Assembly: GCA_003280095.1 (NCBI GenBank) | Contig: QCGA01000006.1 | Span: 1-59,908, forward strand | DNA: 59,908 bases | Source: Prochlorococcus sp. AG-363-O16 | Lineage (GTDB): Bacteria > Cyanobacteriota > Cyanobacteriia > PCC-6307 > Cyanobiaceae | Direction: 5' to 3' | Shown here: positions 30,390 to 38,367 of the stretch, piece by piece | Layout: the number at the start of each line of letters is the position of its first letter | How positions within the stretch are numbered: the first letter of the stretch is position 1 | The notes under the pieces: generated by a model | The model's database searches: none | Told to the model about the DNA's origin: nothing | The model's input: only the letters and a program-made list of their open reading frames with translations | Made by a program: the position numbers and the translations under genes

Positions 30390-30898
30390 AAATTCCAAGT
30401 CTTATTCAAATAGAAAAGCAAGCTTCAGATGTTGGCCTTTTGCTAAGGGTCCAAGTAAGAAGACCCCTTGGTTTGTGGGCATTGAGAATAGTTGTTGCTG
30501 AATCTGTAACAGCTGACAAAGTTAAAATTTTAGGTGAAATGAAGGCTTGGGCATATTCAGGATTGCACGGGTTGCAACTTGATACTATGCGTGTCGTTCC
30601 AGGTTCGAAATATTCTATTGGAGATCTTATTTGGCTCTCTACAATGGCATGGGCTCTAGAAGAAACACCATGTAAATATGCAAGATTGCTTGCTATTAAT
30701 GACGATGAAAAATACCATTCACTTTTGAAAAGATATTTTGGTTTTCGGGGTTTTTCCTCAGTACGTCAAATTGGAAATTCTTTATTCGATTTGCCACTGA
30801 GAATGGTTTGGGGTGGTTCTGGTATGTTGATGACTTCTCAATGTCAAAATGTATTTAATTTAAGTCTTAAACGTTGGCATGAATCTCTAGATAAGTGA
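30386..30898 (+). CDS. Conserved hypothetical protein, weakly GNAT-like
   Basis: 170 residues from TTG at 30386, which forms a TTGA overlap with the trhO stop and suggests translational coupling. The middle part (DTMRVVPGSKYSIGDLIWLS, CKYARLLAINDDEKYHSLLK then RYFGFRGFSSV) resembles the C-terminal half of GNAT acetyltransferases, but the acetyl-CoA-binding Arg/Gln-x-x-Gly loop is not obvious. No signal peptide or membrane helix is apparent. It is the last gene of the lysA-to-trhO run and converges with lipA after a 15-bp gap. Function unknown. Confidence 0.68.
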   Translation: MKIPSLIQIEKQASDVGLLLRVQVRRPLGLWALRIVVAESVTADKVKILGEMKAWAYSGLHGLQLDTMRVVPGSKYSIGDLIWLSTMAWALEETPCKYARLLAINDDEKYHSLLKRYFGFRGFSSVRQIGNSLFDLPLRMVWGGSGMLMTSQCQNVFNLSLKRWHESLDK

Positions 30899-30913
30899 TC
30901 AGAGAAAATAATT

Positions 30914-31828
30914 TCATTTCGCGTGATAACTGCTACGAACAAGTGGTCCGCTATTGACTTTTGAAAAACCAAATTCAGTAGCTTTTTTAGCTAATTGATC
31001 AAATTCTTTTGGTTCCCAGTACCGTTTGACTGGTATATGATTCAGAGAAGGTCGAAGATATTGTCCAAGGGTTACTTGTTCGCAACCAACTTTTCTTAAG
31101 TCTTTAAGAGTTTGAATGATTTCATTTGGCTCCTCTCCTAAACCAAGCATAATTCCAGACTTGGTTGGGATATTAGGTGAGATTTCTTTGGCGAATTTCA
31201 ATACTTGGAGTGAGTGTGCGTATGTAGCTCCTCTCCTAACTTCTGGTTGCAGCCTTGCAACAGTCTCTAGGTTGTGATTGAAACAAACAGGTTTTGAGTC
31301 TAATACTTGTGCGACTCTTTTCTGTTGAGCTTCGAGGCAGAGGGATTCTTTGTTGAAACCTCCCCAGAAGTCAGGTGTTAGAACTTCTATGTCAATGTTT
31401 GGATTCTGAACTCGTATGGCATTCATTGTTGAAGTAAATAAGCTTGCCCCATGATCTGATAGGTCATCTCTGGCTACTGACGTAAGTACCACATAATTTA
31501 GTTTTAATTGCCTTATTGCCTTGGCAACTCTTTCAGGTTCCTGAAGGTCAACATCAGCTGGGGCCAGACCTTTGTCAACCTGACAGAAGGAACAACTTCT
31601 AGTGCAAATTGGCCCACCTAGCAAGAAGGTTGCTGTTCCAGATGCGTAGCATTCACCTCTATTGGGACAGCGACCTTCTTCGCAAATGGTGTGAAGTTCT
31701 AATCTTTTAACTAGGTTTTGTACTTTTTCTAATTCTGAAGCGTTACCAATGGGCCTAATCAGCCATTTAGGAATTCTTTCCTTGGGCTTCTCTTGAAAGT
31801 ATTTAGAGTTTTTTTGTTGGCTTGTCAT
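30914..31828 (-). CDS. lipA: Lipoyl synthase
   Basis: 304 residues. LipA is a radical-SAM enzyme that inserts two sulfurs into protein-bound octanoyl groups of pyruvate dehydrogenase and glycine cleavage H protein. The auxiliary cluster motif [12 protein letters not shown] and the radical-SAM motif [10 protein letters not shown] (CxxxCxxC) are intact. [36 protein letters not shown] and TLGQYLRPS are family signatures, and a serine-rich C-terminal [11 protein letters not shown] is present. Many cyanobacteria have two lipA genes; this looks like a complete catalytic copy. recR is 25 bp upstream on the same strand. Confidence 0.96.
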   Translation of the reverse strand: MTSQQKNSKYFQEKPKERIPKWLIRPIGNASELEKVQNLVKRLELHTICEEGRCPNRGECYASGTATFLLGGPICTRSCSFCQVDKGLAPADVDLQEPERVAKAIRQLKLNYVVLTSVARDDLSDHGASLFTSTMNAIRVQNPNIDIEVLTPDFWGGFNKESLCLEAQQKRVAQVLDSKPVCFNHNLETVARLQPEVRRGATYAHSLQVLKFAKEISPNIPTKSGIMLGLGEEPNEIIQTLKDLRKVGCEQVTLGQYLRPSLNHIPVKRYWEPKEFDQLAKKATEFGFSKVNSGPLVRSSYHAK

Positions 31829-31853
31829 TGTTTAGTTCTTTAAGTGTAATTGT

Positions 31854-32507
31854 TTAATTAATAGCCTGTCTACCTTCAAGTGCCCGACTAAGGGTAACCT
31901 CATCTGCGTATTCAAGTTCGCTTCCTACTGGGAGGCCGTAAGCGATACGACTGACATGAGTAAAAGGTTTTAGAAGTCTAGCTATATAGAGGCTAGTCGT
32001 ATCACCTTCAACGCTAGGTGTAAGTGCAAGAATTACCTCCTTGGTATCCTCGCGATTAACTCTTTCAACTAATGAGTTGATCTGAAGCATTTCAGGTCCA
32101 ATGCCATCCATGGGGGAGATTAAGCCTTCAATAACGTGATAAAGACCTTTGTATTCCCTTGTGCGCTCAAGTGCAAGAAGATCTCTTGAGTCAGCTACAA
32201 CACAGATTAAATCAGTTTGCCGAGAAGTATTCCTGCAAATATCGCAGATCGGCTCTGCACTGAGATGAAAGCATCTTTGGCATTGTCCTACTTGCTTGTG
32301 GGCATCAATCAAGGCATTTGCGAAGTTGAGAATATATTCTTCAGGTTGCCTTAAAAGGTGTAAGGCAAGCCTTTGTGCAGTTCTTGGGCCTACCCCTGGT
32401 AAGCGTTCAAGATGGTCAATCAGGCGTGCAAGTGGTCTAGTGAATCGGCTCAGGGTTCTGTGATGCATGTAATAAAAATCTAGGCAGCATTCAGCTTTAA
32501 TACCCAC
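31854..32507 (-). CDS. recR: Recombination protein RecR
   Basis: 217 residues from GTG 32507, which has GGAG about 11 bp upstream; ATG 32468 ([20 protein letters not shown]) is an alternative nearer the conserved start. The helix-hairpin-helix [20 protein letters not shown], the C4 zinc finger ([16 protein letters not shown]) and the Toprim segment ([14 protein letters not shown] ... [12 protein letters not shown]) are all present. RecR loads RecA at gaps together with RecF and RecO. It is cotranscribed with lipA by position. The cell carries RecBCD as well, encoded about 6-15 kb further on. Confidence 0.95.
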   Translation of the reverse strand: MGIKAECCLDFYYMHHRTLSRFTRPLARLIDHLERLPGVGPRTAQRLALHLLRQPEEYILNFANALIDAHKQVGQCQRCFHLSAEPICDICRNTSRQTDLICVVADSRDLLALERTREYKGLYHVIEGLISPMDGIGPEMLQINSLVERVNREDTKEVILALTPSVEGDTTSLYIARLLKPFTHVSRIAYGLPVGSELEYADEVTLSRALEGRQAIN

Positions 32508-32541
32508 TATTTACAAAGCTCCTGCAGAATGTCCTTAGGTA

Positions 32542-33108
32542 ATGAAGTTTTCGATGTCTGAATTTGTACGAATTTTCTCTCGTTTATTTATTGTGGTCTC
32601 CTTGGTGTTAACCATCGGAGGTTGCAGTGGTTCATCCGCTGGATTGAATACGTTTCAGAGTCCAGATGGTCGGTATGCATTTCTTTATCCAACTGGGTGG
32701 ACTCGGGTTGCTGTGAGTGGAGGCCCTCAGGTTGTATTCCATGATCTGATTAATAGTGATGAAACCCTAAGCCTGGTGGTTTCTGACTTGGCAAGTTACA
32801 CAGAGCTACAGCAATTAGGTAGCCCAGATGAAGTAGGAGAAAGGCTTATTAAGGATGTAATTGGCCCGGATGGTGCTGGTCGCGACGTTGAACTTGTTAA
32901 TGCTGATGTACGTGATTCCTCAGACCATATCTTTTATGACCTTGAATATATTGTTCATTTAGACAACAGAGATAGGCACGAATTGTCAACAGTAGTTATT
33001 GATCATGGAAGATTGTATACCTTGGCGACTAGTACTAATGAGACTAGATGGTCAAAGGTAGAGAATCTTTTTGAGAAAGTTGTCAACTCATTTACTTTTT
33101 TGATCTAG
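32542..33108 (+). CDS. CyanoP/PsbP-domain lipoprotein
   Basis: 188 residues, ATG at 32542. The signal peptide ends in a lipobox LTIGGCSG with Cys28, so the protein is probably lipid-anchored to the lumenal face of the thylakoid. The mature part shows the PsbP pattern: FQSPDGRYAFLYPTGWTRVA, VVFHDLINSDETLSLVVSDL, SPDEVGERLIKDV and DHGRLYTLATSTNETRW. Cyanobacterial PsbP homologues associate with photosystem II and help its assembly or stability rather than being a fixed oxygen-evolving subunit. It is divergent from recR and converges with the ABC exporter gene. Confidence 0.9.
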   Translation: MKFSMSEFVRIFSRLFIVVSLVLTIGGCSGSSAGLNTFQSPDGRYAFLYPTGWTRVAVSGGPQVVFHDLINSDETLSLVVSDLASYTELQQLGSPDEVGERLIKDVIGPDGAGRDVELVNADVRDSSDHIFYDLEYIVHLDNRDRHELSTVVIDHGRLYTLATSTNETRWSKVENLFEKVVNSFTFLI

Positions 33109-33145
33109 TATTTTTAAGTTTAAAGCTAATTATATAGAATTCATT

Positions 33146-34942
33146 TTAGTTTCTTCTTGTTTGACTTTTACCAGCCTGCACATTCCATAGGTCAGAATAA
33201 ATACCAGATGAGTTTATAAGTATGTCGTGGGTTCCTTCTTCATGGATTTTACCTTTATCAAGAACAATTATTCTATTTGCATTTCTTATCGTACTTAACC
33301 GGTGAGCTATCACAATAGTAGTGCGATTTTTTGTTATTCTCGAAAGAGATCTCTGAATTGAGGCTTCTGTTTCATTGTCAACTGCTGCAGTCGCTTCATC
33401 TAAAATCATAATCGGAGCGTTTTTGAGAATAGCTCTTGCTAAAGCTATTCTCTGTCTTTGTCCTCCAGAAAGTCTCTGCCCTCTTTCTCCTACCAATGTT
33501 TTGTAGCCATTTGGAAGTTTATTTATAAACTCTGAAGCCTCTGCCAACTTGGCTGCCTTATGGATTTCACTATCGTTAGCTGTAGAATTACCATAAGATA
33601 TATTTTCTTCTATAGTCCCGTGGAAAAGATAGACTTCTTGACTAACTAGAGCTATTGATCTTCGTAGATCATCTAATCTAAAGTTTTCTATGGGTGTTCC
33701 ATCTATGAGAATTTGACCTGAGCTTATTGAATATAATCTTAGTAGAAGTTTAATTAAAGTGCTTTTACCTGAGCCTGTTGGACCAACAATTCCAATTGTT
33801 TTTCCAGCATCTATTTCAATATTAAAGTTCTTTAGTAAGGGCGGCAGACCAGAATAGTTAAAAGTTACATTTTCGAATTTAATTGTGCCTTTAACTTCTT
33901 TGTGATGAAGTTTCTGTATGCCACCTTCAATAGATACTGGTTTATCGATTAGGTCAAGGACTCTATTTGCAGAAGCCATTGATCTTTGATAGGAATCAAG
34001 AGTTTGACCTAATGTTGTTAAAGGCCAAAGTAGACGTTGAGTAATAAATACTAAAAAACTGTAAGTTCCAATTGCAAGATCATCTTCCCAGGCTTGAATT
34101 CCTCCTACAATTAAAATAGACAAGAATGCAAATAAAATTGCAAATCTAATTAGTGGAATGAAGGCTGCGGATAATTTGATGGCGTCTCTATTACTTTTTT
34201 GGTATGAATTGCTGTCTTTCCTTAGTCTTTCCAGTTCCCACTTTTCAGTAGCAAAACTTTTGATTGTGAGCATTCCTCCCAAGTTATTACCAAGTCTTGA
34301 TGCAATATCACCAGCTTTCTCTCTAACGTTTCTATATTTAGGAGCTAAGAGTCTTTGAAATCGAATCGAACCCCAAAGAATTATTGGTATTGGGACAAAA
34401 GACAGTACAGCTACTTTTGGGGCCACAATCATCATTGCAGAACCGATTACAAAAACTGTTAAGACAAGCTGGAGTATCTGATTAGCACCTTGGTCGAGAA
34501 ATCTTTCGAGTTGATTGATATCATCATTTAGTATAGACATAATTCGCCCACTACTATCTGATTCGAAAAACTCCATGTCTAGCTCTTGAAGATGTTTATA
34601 AGCTTTAAGGCGAAGTTTATGTTGAGATGTTTGAGCTAGATTACGCCAAAGTACTCCATACAGATATTCAAATAACGATTCTGCAGTCCAGATAATAAAT
34701 GAAAGACCTGCAAGAATAAAAAGCTGAGTCGGGACATATTGATATCCTATTTTCGCTAATATTGAATTCTTTTCATTAACAACAACATCTACAGCAATTC
34801 CAATCAATACGGGAGGAGCAAGGTCAAAGAGTTTATTTAAAATTGAGCAGCATGCTGCATTAATTATTTTTCGACGCTCGCTTTTTAGACTTTCTAATAG
34901 TCTTATAAGAGTAATTCTGTTGGTTCTTTTCTTCAGATTCAT
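33146..34942 (-). CDS. ABC exporter, fused membrane and ATPase domains (MsbA/MDR type)
   Basis: 598 residues. About 300 N-terminal residues form six membrane helices (for example YVPTQLFILAGLSFIIWTAE, LVLTVFVIGSAMMIVAPKVA, FAILFAFLSILIVGGIQAW). The C-terminal nucleotide-binding domain has Walker A GPTGSGKST, signature LSGGQRQRIALARA, Walker B MILDEATAAVD and the H-loop IVIAHRLSTI. It is a half-transporter that should work as a homodimer, exporting a lipid or hydrophobic compound. The cargo cannot be inferred, and the neighbours give no hint. Confidence 0.92.
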   Translation of the reverse strand: MNLKKRTNRITLIRLLESLKSERRKIINAACCSILNKLFDLAPPVLIGIAVDVVVNEKNSILAKIGYQYVPTQLFILAGLSFIIWTAESLFEYLYGVLWRNLAQTSQHKLRLKAYKHLQELDMEFFESDSSGRIMSILNDDINQLERFLDQGANQILQLVLTVFVIGSAMMIVAPKVAVLSFVPIPIILWGSIRFQRLLAPKYRNVREKAGDIASRLGNNLGGMLTIKSFATEKWELERLRKDSNSYQKSNRDAIKLSAAFIPLIRFAILFAFLSILIVGGIQAWEDDLAIGTYSFLVFITQRLLWPLTTLGQTLDSYQRSMASANRVLDLIDKPVSIEGGIQKLHHKEVKGTIKFENVTFNYSGLPPLLKNFNIEIDAGKTIGIVGPTGSGKSTLIKLLLRLYSISSGQILIDGTPIENFRLDDLRRSIALVSQEVYLFHGTIEENISYGNSTANDSEIHKAAKLAEASEFINKLPNGYKTLVGERGQRLSGGQRQRIALARAILKNAPIMILDEATAAVDNETEASIQRSLSRITKNRTTIVIAHRLSTIRNANRIIVLDKGKIHEEGTHDILINSSGIYSDLWNVQAGKSQTRRN

Positions 34943-35063
34943 AACACAGTTGAGTAATTGATGAAAGATGAAGATATTTGAAAATCTATTGCAATTTGGT
35001 TGAGTTTCTTCAATCGGAGTAACGCTTGTTCCAAGGCCTGATTAGAACTTAATAAAAGGCTTG

Positions 35064-35288
35064 ATGGCACGTACGAGAGCATCAAATCGATTTAATCGAT
35101 TTATTGCCAAGCGCCGCAGAATCAATTTGCGCGGCTTCCTCTCTCAGGTGGAGCAAGAAAAGGAGTTCAATTGGATTAGCAGTAGTAATGACGAGTGCCA
35201 AAAACTTCGCTTAAGGGCTTTGGCTAAGGATATGAGGGAGGAGGTTTTCGATGAAGCAGAAGGCTTGCCTCATCTGAGTGACTCTTGA
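35064..35288 (+). CDS. Small basic conserved protein of unknown function
   Basis: 74 residues from ATG 35064 (a TTG lies one codon upstream). The N-terminus is strongly basic (ARTRASNRFNRFIAKRRRI) and the C-terminus acidic (EVFDEAEGLPHLSDS), without membrane segments or cysteines. I recognise no domain; the charge pattern would allow nucleic-acid or ribosome contact, which is speculation. It is transcribed away from the ABC exporter and ends beside a T9G8 homopolymer tract facing the RRM gene. Confidence 0.65.
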   Translation: MARTRASNRFNRFIAKRRRINLRGFLSQVEQEKEFNWISSSNDECQKLRLRALAKDMREEVFDEAEGLPHLSDS

Positions 35289-35291
35289 CTG

Positions 35292-35308
35292 TTTTTTTTT
35301 GGGGGGGG
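35292..35308. repeat. T9G8 homopolymer tract
   Basis: Nine T (35292-35300) are followed directly by eight G (35301-35308) in the 33-bp gap between the convergent 35064 gene and the RRM gene. Such a run is rare in this AT-rich sequence and prone to length change and sequencing error. Confidence 0.85.
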
Positions 35309-35321
35309 AACTTTTTCCCGT

Positions 35322-35648
35322 TTACCAACGGTTGTTAGATCCACCGCCACCGCCACCGTAGCCACCACCACCGCCGCCGCCGCCGCCGCGATTACCTCCT
35401 GAGCGTTCTCTTGGTGTTGCTTTGTTGACCCTTATCATTCTTCCCATCCACTCAACATCTTGAAGGTCATCAATAGCTTTCTGTTCATCAGCATCATTGC
35501 TCATTTCGACAAAGGCGAAGCCTCTTTTTCGACCCGTCTCTCGATCTAGGGGCAAGCTGCATTGTTTGACTTCGCCGTATTGACTGAAGAGATCTAAGAG
35601 GTCTTCCTGTTCGGCTTGGAAGGACAAATTGCCGATGTAAATGGTCAT
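35322..35648 (-). CDS. RNA-binding protein, single RRM with poly-glycine tail
   Basis: 108 residues. One RRM occupies about 1-80: RNP2 is IYIGNL near the start and RNP1 is RKRGFAFVEM. The tail (about 84-108) is almost all glycine with a few Arg, Tyr and Asn, ending SNNRW; it is encoded by a GCC/ACC-type repeat on the plus strand. This is the cyanobacterial Rbp family of short RNA-binding proteins, several of which are cold-induced. A DEAD-box RNA helicase gene lies 0.56 kb upstream on the same strand, so a cold or RNA-folding role for both is reasonable. Confidence 0.93.
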   Translation of the reverse strand: MTIYIGNLSFQAEQEDLLDLFSQYGEVKQCSLPLDRETGRKRGFAFVEMSNDADEQKAIDDLQDVEWMGRMIRVNKATPRERSGGNRGGGGGGGGGYGGGGGGSNNRW

Positions 35649-36208
35649 TCCTAAAGGGACTGATTTGGATGTGATCAGTGAAGCCTTGGTCCAAAAAGGA
35701 AAGTCCTTGAATGCTGGAGCTGAGAAGCTGAAGCCTAGGGAGCGAGCCGTTTGGGGCCTGATAGCTGAAGCTGATGTGATACCAAGCTACATCTCTACCT
35801 GAAATAAAGTCTCAATTAAGCAGAGTTGAGCAAAATAAAGTTGGATTTATTTTTTGTATTTGCCAATATTCCCTGATCACTTACTTGATTTGTCGTTCTT
35901 GGCTATGTCAATAGCTCTATAGCTTCTACCTTTCTTAAGTTGGTTTCTGGAGGATTGCTTTGCGACATTTACTGATTGTCTTTGATCGACTTCAGTAAGA
36001 AAAGAACTGCGTATGCATTCTGAAAATCCGTTTGATGGTTCTCTTTTGCTTCAATCATTGCAATTTGAAATCCTTCCAAGAAAATTTGAGTAAAGCAGTC
36101 CTCACTATCTTCTGTTTTTAACCGGGTCCCTTTATTTGATAGTTAAATACAAAACCATTAGGCGTATGCCGAAAGTCAAATGATGAATATCAGGTATAGG
36201 AAATCCCC
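35649..36208. other. 560-bp interval between RRM gene and DEAD-box helicase
   Basis: No long frame is present. It should hold the promoter and 5' leader of the RRM gene. The minus strand has one protein-like short frame, ending at 35969 and described separately. I see no tRNA, strong terminator or known RNA motif. Confidence 0.5.
35969..36079 (-). CDS. Candidate small protein or remnant (about 36 aa)
   Basis: A minus-strand frame is open for about 56 codons and ends with TAA at 35969-35971. From TTG 36079 it reads LEGFQIAMIEAKENHQTDFQ and continues NAYAVLFLLKSIKDNQ; ATG 36058 is a shorter start. Upstream in frame, DSEDCFTQIF also looks coding but has no ATG, GTG or TTG. The composition (acidic/basic helix, then AVLFLLKS) suggests a genuine small cyanobacterial protein or a gene that has lost its start. 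It sits between two RNA-related genes on the same strand. No family recognised. Confidence 0.35.
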   Translation of the reverse strand: MEGFQIAMIEAKENHQTDFQNAYAVLFLLKSIKDNQ

Positions 36209-38053
36209 TCAGGAAGCACGTTGTATTTGTAGTTCTCTGTTCATAACTTTTAGTTGTCTCAAATGTTTAAAGACTTCATCCGGCATTCCTTTTGGTAAGT
36301 CGATATAGCTATGTGATTCAAAAATCTGAATTCTCCCTATCATTCGTCCTTTTAAACCAGATTCATTAGCGATAGCTCCTACTAAATTCCCAGGTCTTAC
36401 ATGGTCCCTATGGCCAACTTCAACACGAAATCGTTCCATATGGTCTTCAGTCGACCTTGATGATCTTTCACCGCGTCTTCCCCCACGTTCATTTCGTCTA
36501 TCTTCTTTGCGATTTCTTTGGCTAGATTGCTTGATCCATGATTCGTCATCACTGTTAAGTAGGTGATCTGGGCCTATCGCAAATTTCAAGGCAGAAAGAG
36601 CTAATTGTTCATAATCGAGATCTAACTCCTGTCCTACTCGATTTATCAGCTCTTTTAGGATTGCATTCTCTTCAGGTAGGTTATCTTTAGAGGTTGCAAC
36701 TTTCGAAAAATCCAATCTAAGTCTATCTAGTCGACTTTGATTGATCGCTGAGTTGTTAGGTATTTCCATTGACTCAATACTTTGTCCCGCTGCCCTTTCG
36801 AGGTTTGATAAAGAACGACGTTCTCTAGGAGTTACAAATAAGATTGCTTCTCCACTCCTTCCAGCTCTACCTGTCCTGCCAATTCTGTGGATGTATGCCT
36901 CACTGTCAAAAGGCATATCAAAATTAACTACAAGTCCTATTCGTTCAACATCTAGACCTCTTGCAGCGACATCTGTTGCAACTAATATGTTTATATTTCC
37001 ATTTTTTAGTCTTTCTATTGTTCGTTCCCTTTGATTCTGTGGTACGTCACCATTTAGTACCCCTACATTCAGTCCCGTAGATTGTAGTGATTCTGCTATA
37101 TTAATTGTTATTGCCTTTGTCTTAGCAAAGATTATCACTGCTTCACCAGTAAATGTTTCTATAACTCTCTTCAATAGCTTAATCTTATGACTGTTTTGAA
37201 TGGTTATATATTTTTGATCTATCAGGCTTGATTCCTTTTCCCTTGATTTTATGATTATTTCAGCTGGTTCATTCAGATATTGCTTAGATAATTGACGAAT
37301 TTCTGAAGGCATTGTTGCAGAGAAGAGAATCATTTGTCTCTTTTCTGGAAGTTGTTCAAGAATCCACTCAACGTCATCTATAAATCCCATTCGGAGCATT
37401 TCGTCAGCTTCATCTAAAACAAGGCTTGTCAATTTGGAAGTATCAAGAGTCCCTTGGCGCATGTGGTCCATAACCCGTCCAGGAGTACCTACAACCACAT
37501 CAACGCCTTTTTTAAGAGTGATTACTTGTGACCTGAAGTCAGCTCCACCGTATATTGCAAGGAAATTCAAATGAGGGTGACCAACTGCATATGCTCTAAA
37601 GGACTCAGCTACTTGTATTGCTAATTCTCTAGTTGGTGCAAGAACAAGAACTTGGGGCTTGCCTTTTTTGTCTTTTATACGTTCAAGAAGAGGAAGGGCG
37701 AAGGCGGCTGTTTTCCCTGTGCCAGTTTGTGCTTGACCAACGATATCCCTACCCAACATTAGTTCTGGGAATGCTGCTTTTTGGATAGGAGATGGGTTTT
37801 TATATCCTTTCTCATGGAGGGTATTTAACAACGCTTGGCTAAACCCAAACCCCTCAAAGCCTGATAACTGATTAGAGTTCTTATTGTCTGAGTTATTCAT
37901 TTGAAGATTCTCAGATTCTTTACTTATTGGAAGGTTTTTAGAAAGACTTTTCTTGGGTTTGGTAGTTGATTTTTTTAGGCTTGATTCTGAAAGCTGTGAC
38001 CGGTTGATAACGTTTGAGCACGAGATAACCTCATGCAATTGTGTATTAGTCAT
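36209..38053 (-). CDS. DEAD-box RNA helicase (DeaD/CsdA type)
   Basis: 614 residues, ATG at 38053. After a low-complexity N-terminus of about 65 residues comes the Q motif (FEGFGFSQALLNTLHEKGYK, NPSPIQ), Walker A AQTGTGKT, PTRELAIQ, GTPGRVMDH, LVLDEADEMLRMGF, SATMP, and domain 2 with VATDVAARGLD and HRIGRTGRAGR. A Lys/Arg-rich linker leads to a C-terminal DbpA-like RNA-binding domain (GRIQIFESHSYIDLPKGMPD). Such enzymes unwind structured RNA in ribosome assembly and at low temperature. A hairpin lies in its 5' leader. The RRM gene is downstream on the same strand. Confidence 0.94.
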   Translation of the reverse strand: MTNTQLHEVISCSNVINRSQLSESSLKKSTTKPKKSLSKNLPISKESENLQMNNSDNKNSNQLSGFEGFGFSQALLNTLHEKGYKNPSPIQKAAFPELMLGRDIVGQAQTGTGKTAAFALPLLERIKDKKGKPQVLVLAPTRELAIQVAESFRAYAVGHPHLNFLAIYGGADFRSQVITLKKGVDVVVGTPGRVMDHMRQGTLDTSKLTSLVLDEADEMLRMGFIDDVEWILEQLPEKRQMILFSATMPSEIRQLSKQYLNEPAEIIIKSREKESSLIDQKYITIQNSHKIKLLKRVIETFTGEAVIIFAKTKAITINIAESLQSTGLNVGVLNGDVPQNQRERTIERLKNGNINILVATDVAARGLDVERIGLVVNFDMPFDSEAYIHRIGRTGRAGRSGEAILFVTPRERRSLSNLERAAGQSIESMEIPNNSAINQSRLDRLRLDFSKVATSKDNLPEENAILKELINRVGQELDLDYEQLALSALKFAIGPDHLLNSDDESWIKQSSQRNRKEDRRNERGGRRGERSSRSTEDHMERFRVEVGHRDHVRPGNLVGAIANESGLKGRMIGRIQIFESHSYIDLPKGMPDEVFKHLRQLKVMNRELQIQRAS

Positions 38054-38367
38054 CTAGTTAAGGCAGTGTCCTGATTGATCCTTTAAATCAGGCCTGCAAC
38101 TTCCCATGTACACAAACTGCGTACCGTTGCCGTGCCTTTATTTCAAAGGTTGTGACTAACAATTTATCATCTTGACCATTTTTACCTTTGAAATTCCTGT
38201 CTATGCTTGATTTTCGGAGATTGAGGACGAGATAATCTACTGCAATGTAAAGCGTTTTCTCCCTAAATTTTTCGGATCCAGCGGTGCTTCAAGCCTTGAT
38301 TCATGTTTGAAAGAAGGCTTTTAAAGTTAGGATTTGGAAAATTGAGTTTCTAATTTTCTTTGTTTGT
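38054..38367. other. 314-bp leader region upstream of the DEAD-box helicase
   Basis: No gene is visible. It contains the 3' flank of recD and the likely promoter and 5' leader of the helicase, including the hairpin at 38070-38092. The rest shows only AT-rich sequence. Confidence 0.5.
38070..38092 (-). promoter_or_regulatory. Leader hairpin of the DEAD-box helicase
   Basis: CCTGATT (38070-38076) and AATCAGG (38086-38092) form a perfect 7-bp stem with a 9-nt loop, 17-39 nt upstream of the start codon. Structured leaders are common in cold-induced RNA helicase genes. Its function here is inferred. Confidence 0.4.

Noticed and set aside
35301-35320. G8 run as a G-quadruplex
   Set aside because: Only one G run exists on that strand locally, so an intramolecular quadruplex of four tracts cannot be supported.
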